Source of the DNA: CAWJTV01 sp963845695
GTDB taxonomy: Bacteria > Planctomycetota > Planctomycetia > Isosphaerales > Isosphaeraceae
Length of the DNA stretch: 64,000 nucleotides
Assembly (NCBI GenBank): GCA_963845695.1
Contig: CAWJTQ010000003.1
Span: 267,475 to 331,474 of the forward strand
Reading direction: 5' to 3'
How positions within the stretch are numbered: the stretch's first letter is position 1; each line of letters begins with the position of its first letter. The notes under the pieces were generated by a model that had not been told where the DNA came from, ran no database searches, and saw nothing but the letters and a program-made list of their open reading frames with translations. A program made the position numbers and the translations under genes. Below, piece after piece: positions 42,081-50,660 of this stretch.

Positions 42081-42427
42081 TCAAATCCCGCCCAGTTGCT
42101 CTTCCAGCCTTCGGACCAATTCCGCAAACTCCTGATCGCCAAGCCGAAGCGTTTGTAGCGGCTCGAGTTCACCCTCCGACAGGGCGATCAAGTCCGCAGC
42201 GCTCGACGAGAGCTGGAGTGCCCTCGCTCGGCGCTCGATGGCTTTGACCACGATCGTTTCGATCGGGAACGCCGAAGAAACGCGCGCGATCTGCGCGGCG
42301 ACTTCAGCGAGATCGCCGGTGTCCAGTTTCCCCCGGCCGTCGAGGCGGTAGGCTTCGGTAATCAAGTAAGAGCCTCGACGAGGAATTCGCAAGCTTGCTG
42401 CTGGAGTCGAGTGGGTTTGGTCGCCAT
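42081..42427 (-). CDS. Small hypothetical protein (frameshifted)
   Basis: The natural N-terminus is probably 'MATKPTRLQQQACEFLVEAL' from ATG 42427. A frame change near 42370 joins it to 'LITEAYRLDGRGKLDTGDLA', 'FPIETIVVKAIERRARAL' and so on, ending at 42081. The total is about 115 residues, mostly helical and soluble. I do not recognise the family. It is on the same strand as the small membrane protein just upstream. Confidence 0.5.
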
Positions 42428-42476
42428 TGCGTTACGCGCGGCTCTCGTGCTTGGGGAACCACGGGCTTGGACGGGC

Positions 42477-42647
42477 CTACAGCGATCGTGTCGGAGACGG
42501 CACCTTCGATTCACGCTCCGCGTTGGGCTGAGTCATTCGAGCGGCGGGGCGTGTCGAGGATGTGAACGCCAATGCAGCCAGGCCCACCACCCAAAGTAAG
42601 TACAGGGCCAGTGCCGCGACGAACCATTGGCGGGGGGAGATCTTCAC
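42477..42647 (-). CDS. Small single-pass membrane protein
   Basis: A 56-residue protein: 'MKISPRQWFVAALALYLLW' then 'VVGLAALAFTSS' as one membrane helix, then a short polar tail. The start is taken as GTG at 42647 because AAGGAG precedes it by about 9 bases. No known domain. It is just downstream of the Minf_1886 gene on the same strand. Confidence 0.55.
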   Translation of the reverse strand: MKISPRQWFVAALALYLLWVVGLAALAFTSSTRPAARMTQPNAERESKVPSPTRSL

Positions 42648-42709
42648 GTCGGCCGACTCCTTGGTTTCAATCAGGGCGAATACAGAGGCATTCGAATGTC
42701 TCGCCCCCA

Positions 42710-43174
42710 CTACGCGACCTCATCCCTCGCCAGGAAAAGCTTGGGCCGAAGCGCCGTCTCGAAGTCAAACACATTGTCGAAATCGGAACGGGCATCACTC
42801 GGTGTCTTCTCCAGGTCACCGGTGGCAATCATGTTATAGACAATGTCCCCGATGTCGGATGTCGAGCGGACGCCCCAATGGGCCAGAACGGTCAGGGCAA
42901 GCAGACCATACTGACGCAAGGCCAGCTTCCGGACCGATTCGCAGAGTTCGCGGCCGGTCACGTGGCCCGACTGGGTCGTCCTTTGGGCTCGGGACCGCCT
43001 GGGCCGAAGTTCGCGCGCTGGGGGTCCGGACTTCGTCTTGTCCCGATCGCGATCCAGAGCCTTGAGTTTGTGAAGACGGGAGTGATGCAACGCCTCGAGC
43101 ACGAATGCGTAGCCCTCGATGGTAAATCGAGGATCGCATGCGATGATCCGGGGAAGTTGGTCGCGAAGGCTCAT
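42710..43174 (-). CDS. Minf_1886 family protein
   Basis: A 154-residue protein matching the planctomycete/verrucomicrobial Minf_1886 family. It has 'ACDPRFTIEGYAFVLEALHH' and 'GHVTGRELCESVRKLALRQY', with 'LALTVLAHWGVRSTSDIGDI' and 'DFDNVFDFETALRP'. The family is soluble, small and of unknown function, often beside translation or RNA-related genes. ATG 43174 ('MSLRDQLPRII') is chosen over the upstream start at 43186. The frame is intact. Confidence 0.85.
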   Translation of the reverse strand: MSLRDQLPRIIACDPRFTIEGYAFVLEALHHSRLHKLKALDRDRDKTKSGPPARELRPRRSRAQRTTQSGHVTGRELCESVRKLALRQYGLLALTVLAHWGVRSTSDIGDIVYNMIATGDLEKTPSDARSDFDNVFDFETALRPKLFLARDEVA

Positions 43175-43296
43175 GGCACAGGTCATCCTGGGAATGACCG
43201 GACCCGCTTACGCCGGCCCGGTCGATCAAGAATCGGCAATCCGCTATGGACAAGTTGTCCGATGCGCGTGTGGCGTGGATCCCACAGAGGCAGGAG

Positions 43297-44238
43297 TCAA
43301 GGCGGGGAATCCGCCCAATGATCATCATCGGTCGGCTCTTCATCGTCGTCGTCGAGGTCACTCCGGTGTGGTCCCGACATGTGACCTGGGACACCATTTC
43401 GAGTCGGACGGGCGCCGTTACGTCCCTTGGCCAGTTCGACGGCCAGGACATCACCCCGACCGACGATGATTCGCCCCCGCTCCTCAAGCTCCACGACTAG
43501 CTTCTGGGCCAGGATCTCCTGGGCGACCACTCGGCCCCGACCGCCAGAGGTCGTAACGATCGATCCGACCGCAGGAAGGTTGTGTTCCAGCTCGCGATAA
43601 GTATCGTACTCATAGCGAAGGCAGCACTTGAGCCGACCGCAACGGCCTGAGATCTTCGCCGGGTCGAGAGTCGTCTTCTGGATCTTCGCCATTTTCATCG
43701 AGACAGGTGGCATTCGCGTCAGGTGCGTGTTGCAGCAAACCGGCTTGCCGCAATCTCCGTAGTCGGCCAGAAGCTTGGCCTCGTCACGGACTCCGATCTG
43801 CCGCATCTCGATCCGCGTGCGCAGGGCGCGCGCCAGATCCTTGACCAGCTCGCGAAAATCGACACGCTTCTCCGCCAGGTAATAGAAGACGACCCGTTCG
43901 CGACCGTGGATGATCTCGAGGTCCACCAGGTCCATCTGGAGCCGCCGCCTGGCGACCAGTTCCTGGCACGTGCGAAAGTACGACTCCCGATCTCGGTCGA
44001 GTCGTGATTGCTGGTCTCCGTCCTCGGCGGTGGCGAGCCGGAGGATTTCGCCATGGACCGGATTCGAAAGGAATCGGGTCGTGCGATCCGATGCCCCACA
44101 GAGGATATCCCCGATCTCAGTACCGCGATCGCTGCGAACGACAACTTTCTGCCCGCGCGGGTGGTCCTGTCCCGGGAGGCCCGTGTATTCGCCGAGAAAC
44201 CTCATCCGACCGTATCGAACGACGTAAGTCTGGACCAT
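43297..44238 (-). CDS. PSP1/RicT (YaaT)-family protein
   Basis: A 313-residue protein with the PSP1 C-terminal domain: 'VVRSDRGTEIGDILCG', 'DLEIIHGRERVVFYYLAEKR' and 'LRTRIEMRQIGVRDEAKLLA'. The Cys cluster 'GDCGKPVCC' and 'GRCGRLKCCLRYEYD' is that of YaaT/RicT, which in Bacillus helps bind [4Fe-4S] clusters in a complex tied to RNA maturation by RNase Y. ATG 44238 ('MVQTYVVRYG') is preferred over the upstream start at 44325, since homologues start there. The acidic C-terminal tail is unusual. The frame is intact. Confidence 0.85.
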   Translation of the reverse strand: MVQTYVVRYGRMRFLGEYTGLPGQDHPRGQKVVVRSDRGTEIGDILCGASDRTTRFLSNPVHGEILRLATAEDGDQQSRLDRDRESYFRTCQELVARRRLQMDLVDLEIIHGRERVVFYYLAEKRVDFRELVKDLARALRTRIEMRQIGVRDEAKLLADYGDCGKPVCCNTHLTRMPPVSMKMAKIQKTTLDPAKISGRCGRLKCCLRYEYDTYRELEHNLPAVGSIVTTSGGRGRVVAQEILAQKLVVELEERGRIIVGRGDVLAVELAKGRNGARPTRNGVPGHMSGPHRSDLDDDDEEPTDDDHWADSPP

Positions 44239-44525
44239 CCTGGTACATCCGCCAGGTAAGAAACGAGTAGCCGGATCGTATTGGTCGTCATCGGAAAAGG
44301 AAAGCCTTCGCCCAGCACCCACCATTGATTATTCCCGAAATCGGAGAATTGCGAAAGAGCACCTCCCTGCGAAACGGGAATGAGTCGAGGCGACTCAGCG
44401 ACCTCTCGGCCCCTGGCCTGGCAGATCGGACTACAATCGAACTCCGGACGGCACCATAATACAACCGAAATGGGGGACGCCCACGATGAAACACCGAGGC
44501 GAGTCATGATGGAGGATCCGCGGCG

Positions 44526-44744
44526 ATGGTGAACGAGGAATTGCTGGCACTCCTGGTCTGCCCGATGGGGAAGGCCCCCCTGCGCCTGGAAGGCGATACG
44601 CTGATCTGCACCCGGTGCGGGCCGCGGTTCTCGATCAGGGACGACATCCCGGACATGTTGATCGAGCACGCCGAGCTGCCACAGGGCTGCACCGCTCTGG
44701 CCGATCTGGAATGTGTGCGATCCGGAGATGCGAAACTCGATTGA
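44526..44744 (+). CDS. Trm112-like zinc protein
   Basis: A 72-residue Trm112-family protein: 'ELLALLVCPMGKAPLRLEGD' and 'CTRCGPRFSIRDDIPDML'. It has a zinc ribbon of two Cys pairs (one pair partly altered: 'CPMGK' in place of 'CPxC'). In eukaryotes Trm112 activates methyltransferases; in bacteria these small proteins often sit near lipid or tRNA modification genes. ATG 44526 is preceded by GGAGG ('GGAGGATCCGCGGCG'). It is divergent from the PSP1-like gene. Confidence 0.8.
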   Translation: MVNEELLALLVCPMGKAPLRLEGDTLICTRCGPRFSIRDDIPDMLIEHAELPQGCTALADLECVRSGDAKLD

Positions 44745-44763
44745 GCGAACCAGGGCCCCAGTG

Positions 44764-45945
44764 TCAGGGCCCTACCCGATCGGAACCAGCGAACCAGGCG
44801 ACGTCGTGAGCCTCGATCGGTGAGGGGAGCTCGAGCTTCGCGGCAAGGGAGATGAGCACATGCGCGGGGACCGGGTGCGATCGCACCTGGTTCCGTCGCA
44901 TGAGTACGGCCCACGGCGCCTCGACATAGACGATCGAGACCCGTGCTCGATAGGAAGCAAAGAGGTGAACCAAAGCGTCGCGGATCTGTCGCGTGATGTT
45001 GGTCGCGTTCCAGACGAATGGTGTTCCCGATCTGAGCAACGCCTTCGCACGCGATCGAGCCACCTCAACCACGGTGCCCTGAGCCTCCCTCGGCGAGACC
45101 CCGAGTTCTCGTCGGACGGCGTCGAGCGAAACCAATGGACTCCCCGGCGCATTCCGCGCGACCCAGGAGTCCTTCCCGGCTCCCGGAAGACCCGACATCA
45201 GGATGACCTCGCCCCACGTGTCGTCGTAGGCTGGTTCGTCCGGGTAAAGATCCCTGCCCTGAAAATAGAGGAATCGCGTATGGGCGGAGGCGAAGCTCCG
45301 GCACCGATCCAGGCAGGACTCCTCGCCCGCGAGTTCTCGGAAGAGGGCGATGCGGTCGAGGAGTTCAACCTGGTCGGGACAGACTCGCCCGCGAACATCC
45401 GCCTCGGCAATGAGGGCGAGCCAATCTTGCCGACACGCGTAGCTCGATTCGAATAGCCGGCGAGTCAGGTCGGCCTCGCGGGGCCACGAAAGAGGCAGCC
45501 CGTGGTGGCGGACCAGCCCGACGATTGCCTCCCGGATTGGCAAAGGGGTGTCGGGAATCCCGCCGGGCTCGTCATCCTTCCAGAACGCCAGCCTGGCGAG
45601 TCGCGCTCCGCGCCGAGCATGTCCCCGCGCGGTGATCCGACCCATCTCCTCCCGCGTGCAGTGTGGCTTTGCAACGTCGTGGAACAACGTGGCGGCAAAG
45701 ACGATCGACCGTTCCCAAGGATCGAGCCGCCGCCAGGCCGCCAGCCCTGTCAACTCTGTGCAGACACGACGAGTATGATGGCCGACGTCCCCTTCCGCAT
45801 GGTGAATCGCATCCTGGGGACAGTTGTGAAGGGCCGCGATCACGGGGTGCTCCACGCAGAGCCGGTCCCAGTCGAATGACCAGTCCGGGGGCTCGGGACA
45901 ACCGGGAAACCTCCAGGTCGTCTCCTTGGTCTGTACCAATTTCAT
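44764..45945 (-). CDS. HD-Pnk: HD phosphoesterase fused to P-loop polynucleotide kinase
   Basis: A 393-residue two-domain RNA/DNA end-healing enzyme. The N-terminal HD phosphohydrolase domain has 'DAIHHAEGDVGHHTRRV' and 'AATLFHDVAKPHCT' (H...HD) and a later 'VRHHGLPLSW'. The C-terminal kinase has the P-loop 'LMSGLPGAGKDSWV' and 'VSLDAVRRELG', with the lid region 'FVWNATNITRQIRD'. The characterised Runella slithyformis HD-Pnk removes 2',3' cyclic phosphate and adds a 5' phosphate, which is the expected activity here. Its ATG overlaps the ligase stop (ATGA), so it is the last gene of a coupled operon. The frame is intact. Confidence 0.9.
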   Translation of the reverse strand: MKLVQTKETTWRFPGCPEPPDWSFDWDRLCVEHPVIAALHNCPQDAIHHAEGDVGHHTRRVCTELTGLAAWRRLDPWERSIVFAATLFHDVAKPHCTREEMGRITARGHARRGARLARLAFWKDDEPGGIPDTPLPIREAIVGLVRHHGLPLSWPREADLTRRLFESSYACRQDWLALIAEADVRGRVCPDQVELLDRIALFRELAGEESCLDRCRSFASAHTRFLYFQGRDLYPDEPAYDDTWGEVILMSGLPGAGKDSWVARNAPGSPLVSLDAVRRELGVSPREAQGTVVEVARSRAKALLRSGTPFVWNATNITRQIRDALVHLFASYRARVSIVYVEAPWAVLMRRNQVRSHPVPAHVLISLAAKLELPSPIEAHDVAWFAGSDRVGP

Positions 45946-46746
45946 GGGTTGGCGGCCTCTCGACCGAAGAGGTCGACGCCGCAACGCAGACGGTTGGGGA
46001 CGATCGGCCTGTTGAGCCAGTGGCCCTGAGCCTGCGTGACGGCCGTCAGGAAATCAGACCGAATCCACTTGAAACGATCAACCACAGCGGTCTTCCTCGA
46101 CCTTGATGTAGAGGCCCTCCATGGTCGGGCTCGGGTCGGTCTCACCGAGGATCCGAACGGGATCGAGGTTCAGCCTGATCGTGTCAGCCGTCAGCCGCGA
46201 GCGGTTGTCGGGCGTGACAAACGCCGACGTGCCGACGAGAGATATCAGGTTTTCGAGACGTCGGAACGAACCCGCCGCGAGTACGCGTACCGGAATGATC
46301 GGTAGGCCCGCGAGCAGCTCCCGCCGATCGGGCGTTGTGAGGAATCGGCTCGTCTCGACATCCCAGACGTCGAACTCGAGGAAATAGTGCGGGAGTGAGT
46401 CGTAGTAGATCGTGTGCTTGGCGAAGAGCCACTCTCCGAAGACGACGTAGCGCGACTTCAACCGCTCATAGAACCCGCGGGCATGGGTGCCGGCCCATTG
46501 TTTCAGGAGCGTGAAGTGTTTCTCTCGCGGCCCGCCGGTCAGGTAGTGACCTCGACTCTGGAGCAACAATTCGCCGGACTCGTTGAAGCGGAAGGCACAG
46601 TTGGCGCCGTCCATCTTCTCCTCCACGACCAGAGGCCGGCCCGAAATTCGGGAGAATGGCTCGGCTTCCAGATCCTCATCTCCAGGCTGAAGCCGCGAAC
46701 TCTCGATGTGGCGGGTACGAGGGTACTTGATCAAGGGCGGATTCAC
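45942..46746 (-). CDS. RNA ligase (nucleotidyltransferase superfamily, frameshifted)
   Basis: A ~267-residue ATP-dependent ligase. Motif I is 'VVEEKMDGANCAFRF' with the adenylated Lys in KxDG. Motif Ia is 'LLLQSRGHYL', motif III 'YVVFGEWLFAKH', IIIa 'FLEFDVWDVE', IV 'MEGLYIKVEED' and V 'VDRFKWIRSDF'. The frame changes near 46085 between motifs IV and V. The start is GTG 46746, overlapping the methyltransferase stop (GTGA). It seals the 3'-OH/5'-phosphate ends made by HD-Pnk, so the two form a healing-sealing pair. Substrate RNA is unknown. Confidence 0.85.
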
Positions 46747-47463
46747 GGCATCCTCCCGTGTGGACGATGATCCAGGGTGGCGAGTGCGATCAAGTGCCCG
46801 GGGACGTTTTCGAAATGGACCCGAACTGCCCCGGTTGCCAGGAACGACCGCTCCAGCTTTCCCCGATCGAGGAGGTGGATATGCTCGGGGTTGGAGTCCT
46901 CCTTCGACGGGACCGAGACGATGACGAATCGCCGTGCAACTCGTACGGACTCACCAATCGCCCGATCCACGTCAGGGATGTGTTCCAGGACCTCCAGCGC
47001 CAGGACGCCATCGAAGCTCGACTCAGGGAAATCCAGGTCGCGTGGCATCCATGATTGCGGCCCGAAGATGGCTGATCCCGCCGCGCCGAACGGCCAGGAT
47101 CGCTTCGACGCGATGCTCCAGACGATCGATCGCCGTAACCTCCAGATCGGCCAGCGCATCCATCAAGGGCCAGAGGGATACACCGCGTCCGCTGCCGACA
47201 TCCAGCACGGAAGCTGGCCGGAGGCCACGCAGCATGCCGATGGCTCGCCGCACCCGAGGAAGCCCTGCTGTGCGTTTGAACCGGTAGAGTCGGAGACCCG
47301 CCTTCAAGCCGGTGTCGATGATCGCGTCCAGGTCATCGTCAGCCAGATCTCCCAACGGGACGCGAACGAGCGCCTCATCAAGAGCCATCGGCCATCCGCC
47401 CAACGCCTTGCCGCGAACGAATGCCGCCGCCAGCCGCCGATGTCCTTCGAAGGGAGTATTCAT
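46743..47463 (-). CDS. Class I SAM-dependent methyltransferase in the RNA-repair operon (frameshifted)
   Basis: A ~240-residue methyltransferase. It has an N-terminal ~80-residue helical part ('FEGHRRLAAAFVRGKALGGW', 'DDLDAIIDTGLKAGLRLYRF'), SAM motif I 'SVLDVGSGRGVSLWPL', 'EVTAIDRLEHRVEAI', then after a frame change near 47040 'ESSFDGVLALEVLEHIPDVD' and 'FVIVSVPSKEDSNPEHIHLL'. It is the first gene of the operon with the RNA ligase and HD-Pnk, with four-base overlap to the ligase. The context recalls Pnkp-Hen1 RNA repair. Although the E-x-x-H and later EHIH are suggestive, the pattern is also common in ordinary type 11 methyltransferases, so a Hen1-like role is only a hypothesis. Confidence 0.75.
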
Positions 47464-47581
47464 GAGATCAGCCTTCGCCGGGTCGAATCCGGGCAGATCG
47501 ATCGGGTCTTCTCCTCATGCTCTAGAGCAAGCCCCCACGTCGAGGGTTCGTGTCGGACAGGCTCGCGCTCCTGGCTGATTC

Positions 47582-47833
47582 TCATCCCTCACCATTGCCG
47601 GCTTCCGTGAGCACGATGGTCGGCCCACCTTGGAGGACCACCGTGTCTCCGACCTTCATCTGTCGCCGTTTGCGGAGCTCGACCTCGCCGTTGACGCTGA
47701 CCAGACCCTCGGCGATCCAGGTCTTGGCCTCGCCACCGCTCTGAACGCAGCCGGCGAGCTTGAGGACCTGGGTGAGGTTGATCGGACGATCGCCGATCGA
47801 GATCGTCTGACGTTGACGCTCATTGCGGCCCAT
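47582..47833 (-). CDS. S4-domain RNA-binding protein (YbcJ-like)
   Basis: An 83-residue protein that is nearly all S4 domain: 'INLTQVLKLAGCVQSGGEAK' then 'WIAEGLVSVNGEVELRKRRQ' and 'VGDTVVLQGG'. S4 domains bind structured RNA in ribosomal proteins, tRNA synthetases and modification enzymes. It is on the same strand as, and 118 bases upstream of, the methyltransferase of the RNA-repair operon, so it could be co-expressed with it, though the gap is larger than within the operon. Confidence 0.85.
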   Translation of the reverse strand: MGRNERQRQTISIGDRPINLTQVLKLAGCVQSGGEAKTWIAEGLVSVNGEVELRKRRQMKVGDTVVLQGGPTIVLTEAGNGEG

Positions 47834-48479
47834 TCTTCCAGGTCTCCGTTGCGGGCTTCCGCCAGGATTGCGAAGCTCCCGCCCAGGCCGGTCCTCATTC
47901 TGCGAAATCGAGTGGCCGAGAGGCCAGCGACGTCAGCCGAGCGCCCAGGAAGCTGCACCTTGGTTCCGATCATGCGCCGCGTCCGACGGATCGGTCAAGG
48001 TCTGACTGGATCTCGCCCTCTGCTCAGCACTCCAGTGCTCCTAGATCCTCATCTCGATGCTCGACTTTGAAGAAAACGGATCGGTCGGTTTCTTGACGCT
48101 TCTGCGTCACTAGTCCACCAGATCCGAAATGACCAGCCACCAGAACAGGAAGCTGCTGGCTCACTCGGGTCTGGTTCTCACGATCCCCGAGTTTTTTCGT
48201 GTGTTTCGTGGATTTCGTGTTCCTGTTTCTGGTCTCCGATCCGCTTCCGTGGTGCTCTCGATCGGCGAGCGGTGAACTGGTGCGGCCCATGGGCGGTTGT
48301 TGGCGATTTCGTGGACGAGTCTCTCCAATTGTCCGATTAGATCAGATGGAGCGACTGTACAAGCCTCAGAAGCCATTCAAGGCCGTCGAGAAGCGGAGAA
48401 CTGCAAGAATTAGTAATCGATTGTGTGAAAGCAAGATACCAAGAGATTCTGTCTTGTATGATCGCGGTAAGTCCACAAT
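47834..48479. other. Intergenic region containing MITE-like element and AT-rich tail
   Basis: Contains the first copy of the ~210 bp element. The part after 48390 is AT-rich and reaches to the stop of the glycosyltransferase gene. No coding potential seen. Confidence 0.5.
48110..48319. repeat. MITE-like dispersed element, copy 1
   Basis: A ~210 bp element beginning CTAGTCCAC and ending GTGGACGAG, i.e. 9 bp terminal inverted repeats with one mismatch. The same element occurs at 62344-62555, with high similarity along its full length ('CCAGATCCGAAATGACCA' near the left end, 'GCGGTTGTT' near the right). It contains no gene and holds internal TTTCGTGG repeats. Confidence 0.85.
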
Positions 48480-49322
48480 TTAGCATTCCCCGATAGTCAC
48501 CAGGCGTGGCGAGGCCAGGGCTTCGCCGGCATTCTTCGCCAGTCCGTTCCACAGCGCACTGGTGGTCCGATACATCCGGCAGACGGTCAGATCGCTCGCG
48601 TCGAACAGCTCCGTCCGGAGGCCCGCGCAGTGGTAGGCACGCGGGAGTTTCAGGCCATCGTGTAAGGAATCGCGGATCGCGGCATGCCCGGCCGACCGCC
48701 GGTATGCGTCGCCCCGAGTGATGAACACCTGGCCGTAGCCTGCGGCGACCTTCGGATCGTCGCTACGGCGCATCCAGTTGATCGGCAGGAATCCCAAAAG
48801 GATGAAATGGATCAGGGGGATGACCAGCTTCTCCAGCAGCCCGACCGTCTCCTGGCCGGGTACTCCGCTAGCGAGGTCGGCCCCGGTCGCGTCCAGGACT
48901 GCCGATATCCGCACCAGGGCATCGGATGAGATTCGGACATCGACATCGACAGACACGAGTCGCGGATGACGTGCCTCGTGGGCCAGGACCCAGCAAGCGT
49001 GCGGCTTGCCGCACCAGCCGGATGGCAGCTCCGGCCCCAAGATCAGCCGGATTCGATCATCCCCCTCGGCCATTGAAGTGACGGTTGCGGCGGTCTTGCC
49101 CGAGGATCGGTCGTCAAGGACCAGCACTTCGAAATCCACACCCTGACTCAGCAGAACCGCGGACACGGCTTGTCCGATCGTGTCCTCCTCGTTTCGGGCG
49201 GGGATCAGGACCGAGACCGCGGTCGGGTTTCGTACCGCCAGACCCTCTCCGGTCTGCTCATGGGAAGAACGACGAGCGGGAAAGAGCGGTCGGGGCGCGC
49301 CAGCATGATCGACCCACCGCAT
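48480..49322 (-). CDS. Family 2 glycosyltransferase (HpnB/CrtQ-like, possibly C-terminally truncated)
   Basis: A 280-residue glycosyltransferase: 'SVLIPARNEEDTIGQAVSAV', 'EVLVLDDRSSGKTAATVTSM', 'LPSGWCGKPHACWVLAHEAR' and the 'SVDVDVRIS' metal site (DVDV). One long hydrophobic stretch follows ('LVIPLIHFILLGFLPINW'). It resembles hopene- or carotenoid-associated glycosyltransferases. These usually carry an N-terminal helix and two to three C-terminal helices; here the protein stops at 'SPRLVTIGEC' and the N-terminal helix is absent, so it may be truncated. The stop lies in AT-rich DNA about 160 bases from the MITE-like element. Confidence 0.75.
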   Translation of the reverse strand: MRWVDHAGAPRPLFPARRSSHEQTGEGLAVRNPTAVSVLIPARNEEDTIGQAVSAVLLSQGVDFEVLVLDDRSSGKTAATVTSMAEGDDRIRLILGPELPSGWCGKPHACWVLAHEARHPRLVSVDVDVRISSDALVRISAVLDATGADLASGVPGQETVGLLEKLVIPLIHFILLGFLPINWMRRSDDPKVAAGYGQVFITRGDAYRRSAGHAAIRDSLHDGLKLPRAYHCAGLRTELFDASDLTVCRMYRTTSALWNGLAKNAGEALASPRLVTIGEC

Positions 49323-49535
49323 GACATCGCAAGGCTGCCGGGAACTCCGCGCTGATGGGCGCGAAGCCCGTTACGAAGTTCGTTGGAGACGCCGTGGGGA
49401 CGGCGTCAAGCACGTCGCGGAAAACCATGATCCGCGAAAACTGCACCTGACATTTTTTCGAGAGGACTATAAGGTGCCTTGCTGTGGGGCGCATCGCTCA
49501 AACCCCGCAACGAGTCTCCATGGAAGGTCGAACTC

Positions 49536-49742
49536 ATGCAACGATCGATTCCGGTCGGCGAAACCGTCTCATTCACACTGAATACGGGCCAAACGGGCCG
49601 AGGCACAGTGGTCCAACGGATCGCCGAAAGACGCCAGCCCGTGATCCTCCTGATCGAGCAAGCCAACGGCTGGCGTTGTTTCCGGTTCGAGGAAGAGGTC
49701 ACTCCGTTGCAGGCGCCGATGGCCGTAGCGGCGAGTTATTGA
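49536..49742 (+). CDS. Small hypothetical protein
   Basis: A 68-residue protein 'MQRSIPVGETVSFTLNTGQT', 'GRGTVVQRIAERRQPVILLI', 'EQANGWRCFRFEEEVTPLQ'. It has a regular hydrophobic/polar strand pattern and could be a small beta-barrel. Start ATG 49536 fits the protein-like part; the frame extends upstream to 49479 without added sense. No family recognised. Confidence 0.5.
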   Translation: MQRSIPVGETVSFTLNTGQTGRGTVVQRIAERRQPVILLIEQANGWRCFRFEEEVTPLQAPMAVAASY

Positions 49743-49888
49743 CCGAAGTCCTTTGGTCGCTTCCATATCGAGCAATCTCCGCCCATGCGCTCCGTGCACC
49801 TCAAGTGGCGCAGGGACACAAGCCTCATGCGCCCGATTGAGAGAGGTTGACGGGCGTTCCTTCGCGCGCGAGGGACGAGGACCACCAT

Positions 49889-50431
49889 TCAGTGGAATCC
49901 TCGCCTCCGGAGCTGGCTGTAGCTCTGAAGGGCGGCTTCGATGATCGGCATCGCTTTCTCAGCAGGCTGGATCTCCTCGACCTCCACGGATTTGCCCTCC
50001 AGCATCTTGTAGTCCTGGAAGAACCGGCGCAGCATCATCAAGCGATGGGGTGGCAGCTCTGATGCCTCTCGGAAGCTGTTGAATTCCGGGTCGTTCACGG
50101 CCACCGCCAGGATTTTGTGGTCGCTTTTCCCGCCGTCGAGCATCGTCATGAGACCGATGGCGCGGGCCGTGACAAGAGTCAGTGGGGAAAGGGGCTCCTG
50201 ACAGAGCACCAGCACGTCGAGGGGATCGTCATCCTCCGCAAACGTCTGAGGAATGAATCCGTAGTTCGCCGGATAGAAGACCGCCGAATAGAGCACACGG
50301 TCCAATCGCAGGAGTCCCGTACGCTTGTCGAGTTCGTATTTGACGCTCGACCCCATCGGGATCTCGACCAGGGCGTTGAATTCCGAGGGCAAGTGCTCAC
50401 CGGGGGTTACATCGTGCCAGGGGTGAATCAT
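49889..50431 (-). CDS. ppa: Inorganic pyrophosphatase
   Basis: A 180-residue family I soluble inorganic pyrophosphatase. Signature residues: 'FNALVEIPMGSSVKYELDKR' (substrate-binding Lys/Glu), 'VFYPANYGFIPQTFAEDDDP' followed by 'LDVLVL' (metal-binding D-x-D-P-x-D), and 'DGGKSDHKILAVAVNDP'. It hydrolyses PPi to phosphate in the cytosol, driving biosynthetic reactions. Length and motif order are normal and the frame is intact. It is monocistronic. Confidence 0.97.
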   Translation of the reverse strand: MIHPWHDVTPGEHLPSEFNALVEIPMGSSVKYELDKRTGLLRLDRVLYSAVFYPANYGFIPQTFAEDDDPLDVLVLCQEPLSPLTLVTARAIGLMTMLDGGKSDHKILAVAVNDPEFNSFREASELPPHRLMMLRRFFQDYKMLEGKSVEVEEIQPAEKAMPIIEAALQSYSQLRRRGFH

Positions 50432-50660
50432 GATGTCTCTTGCGGCTTGAGTTTCGCTCGAATCCCGAACGGTCCGTCAGGAATCCGCCATGGAAACCTT
50501 CGAGCACTCGGTCGAGGCATTGGCATTCCCAGGCCACCGCCTCATGTGAGGATTCCGTGGAGGTCTTCGGAATTCCGCCGGATTTCGTCTTGGAGCCCGA
50601 GCGGATATTAGACAGTATACTCTAAGTCAGTCGCTCTTCTTTCATCTTGAGTCGACAACT

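Noticed and set aside
46743..47463. Calling the methyltransferase Hen1
   Set aside because: The E-V-L-E-H and EHIH residues fit ordinary type 11 methyltransferases equally well; the typical Hen1 H-x-x-H pattern is not clear.
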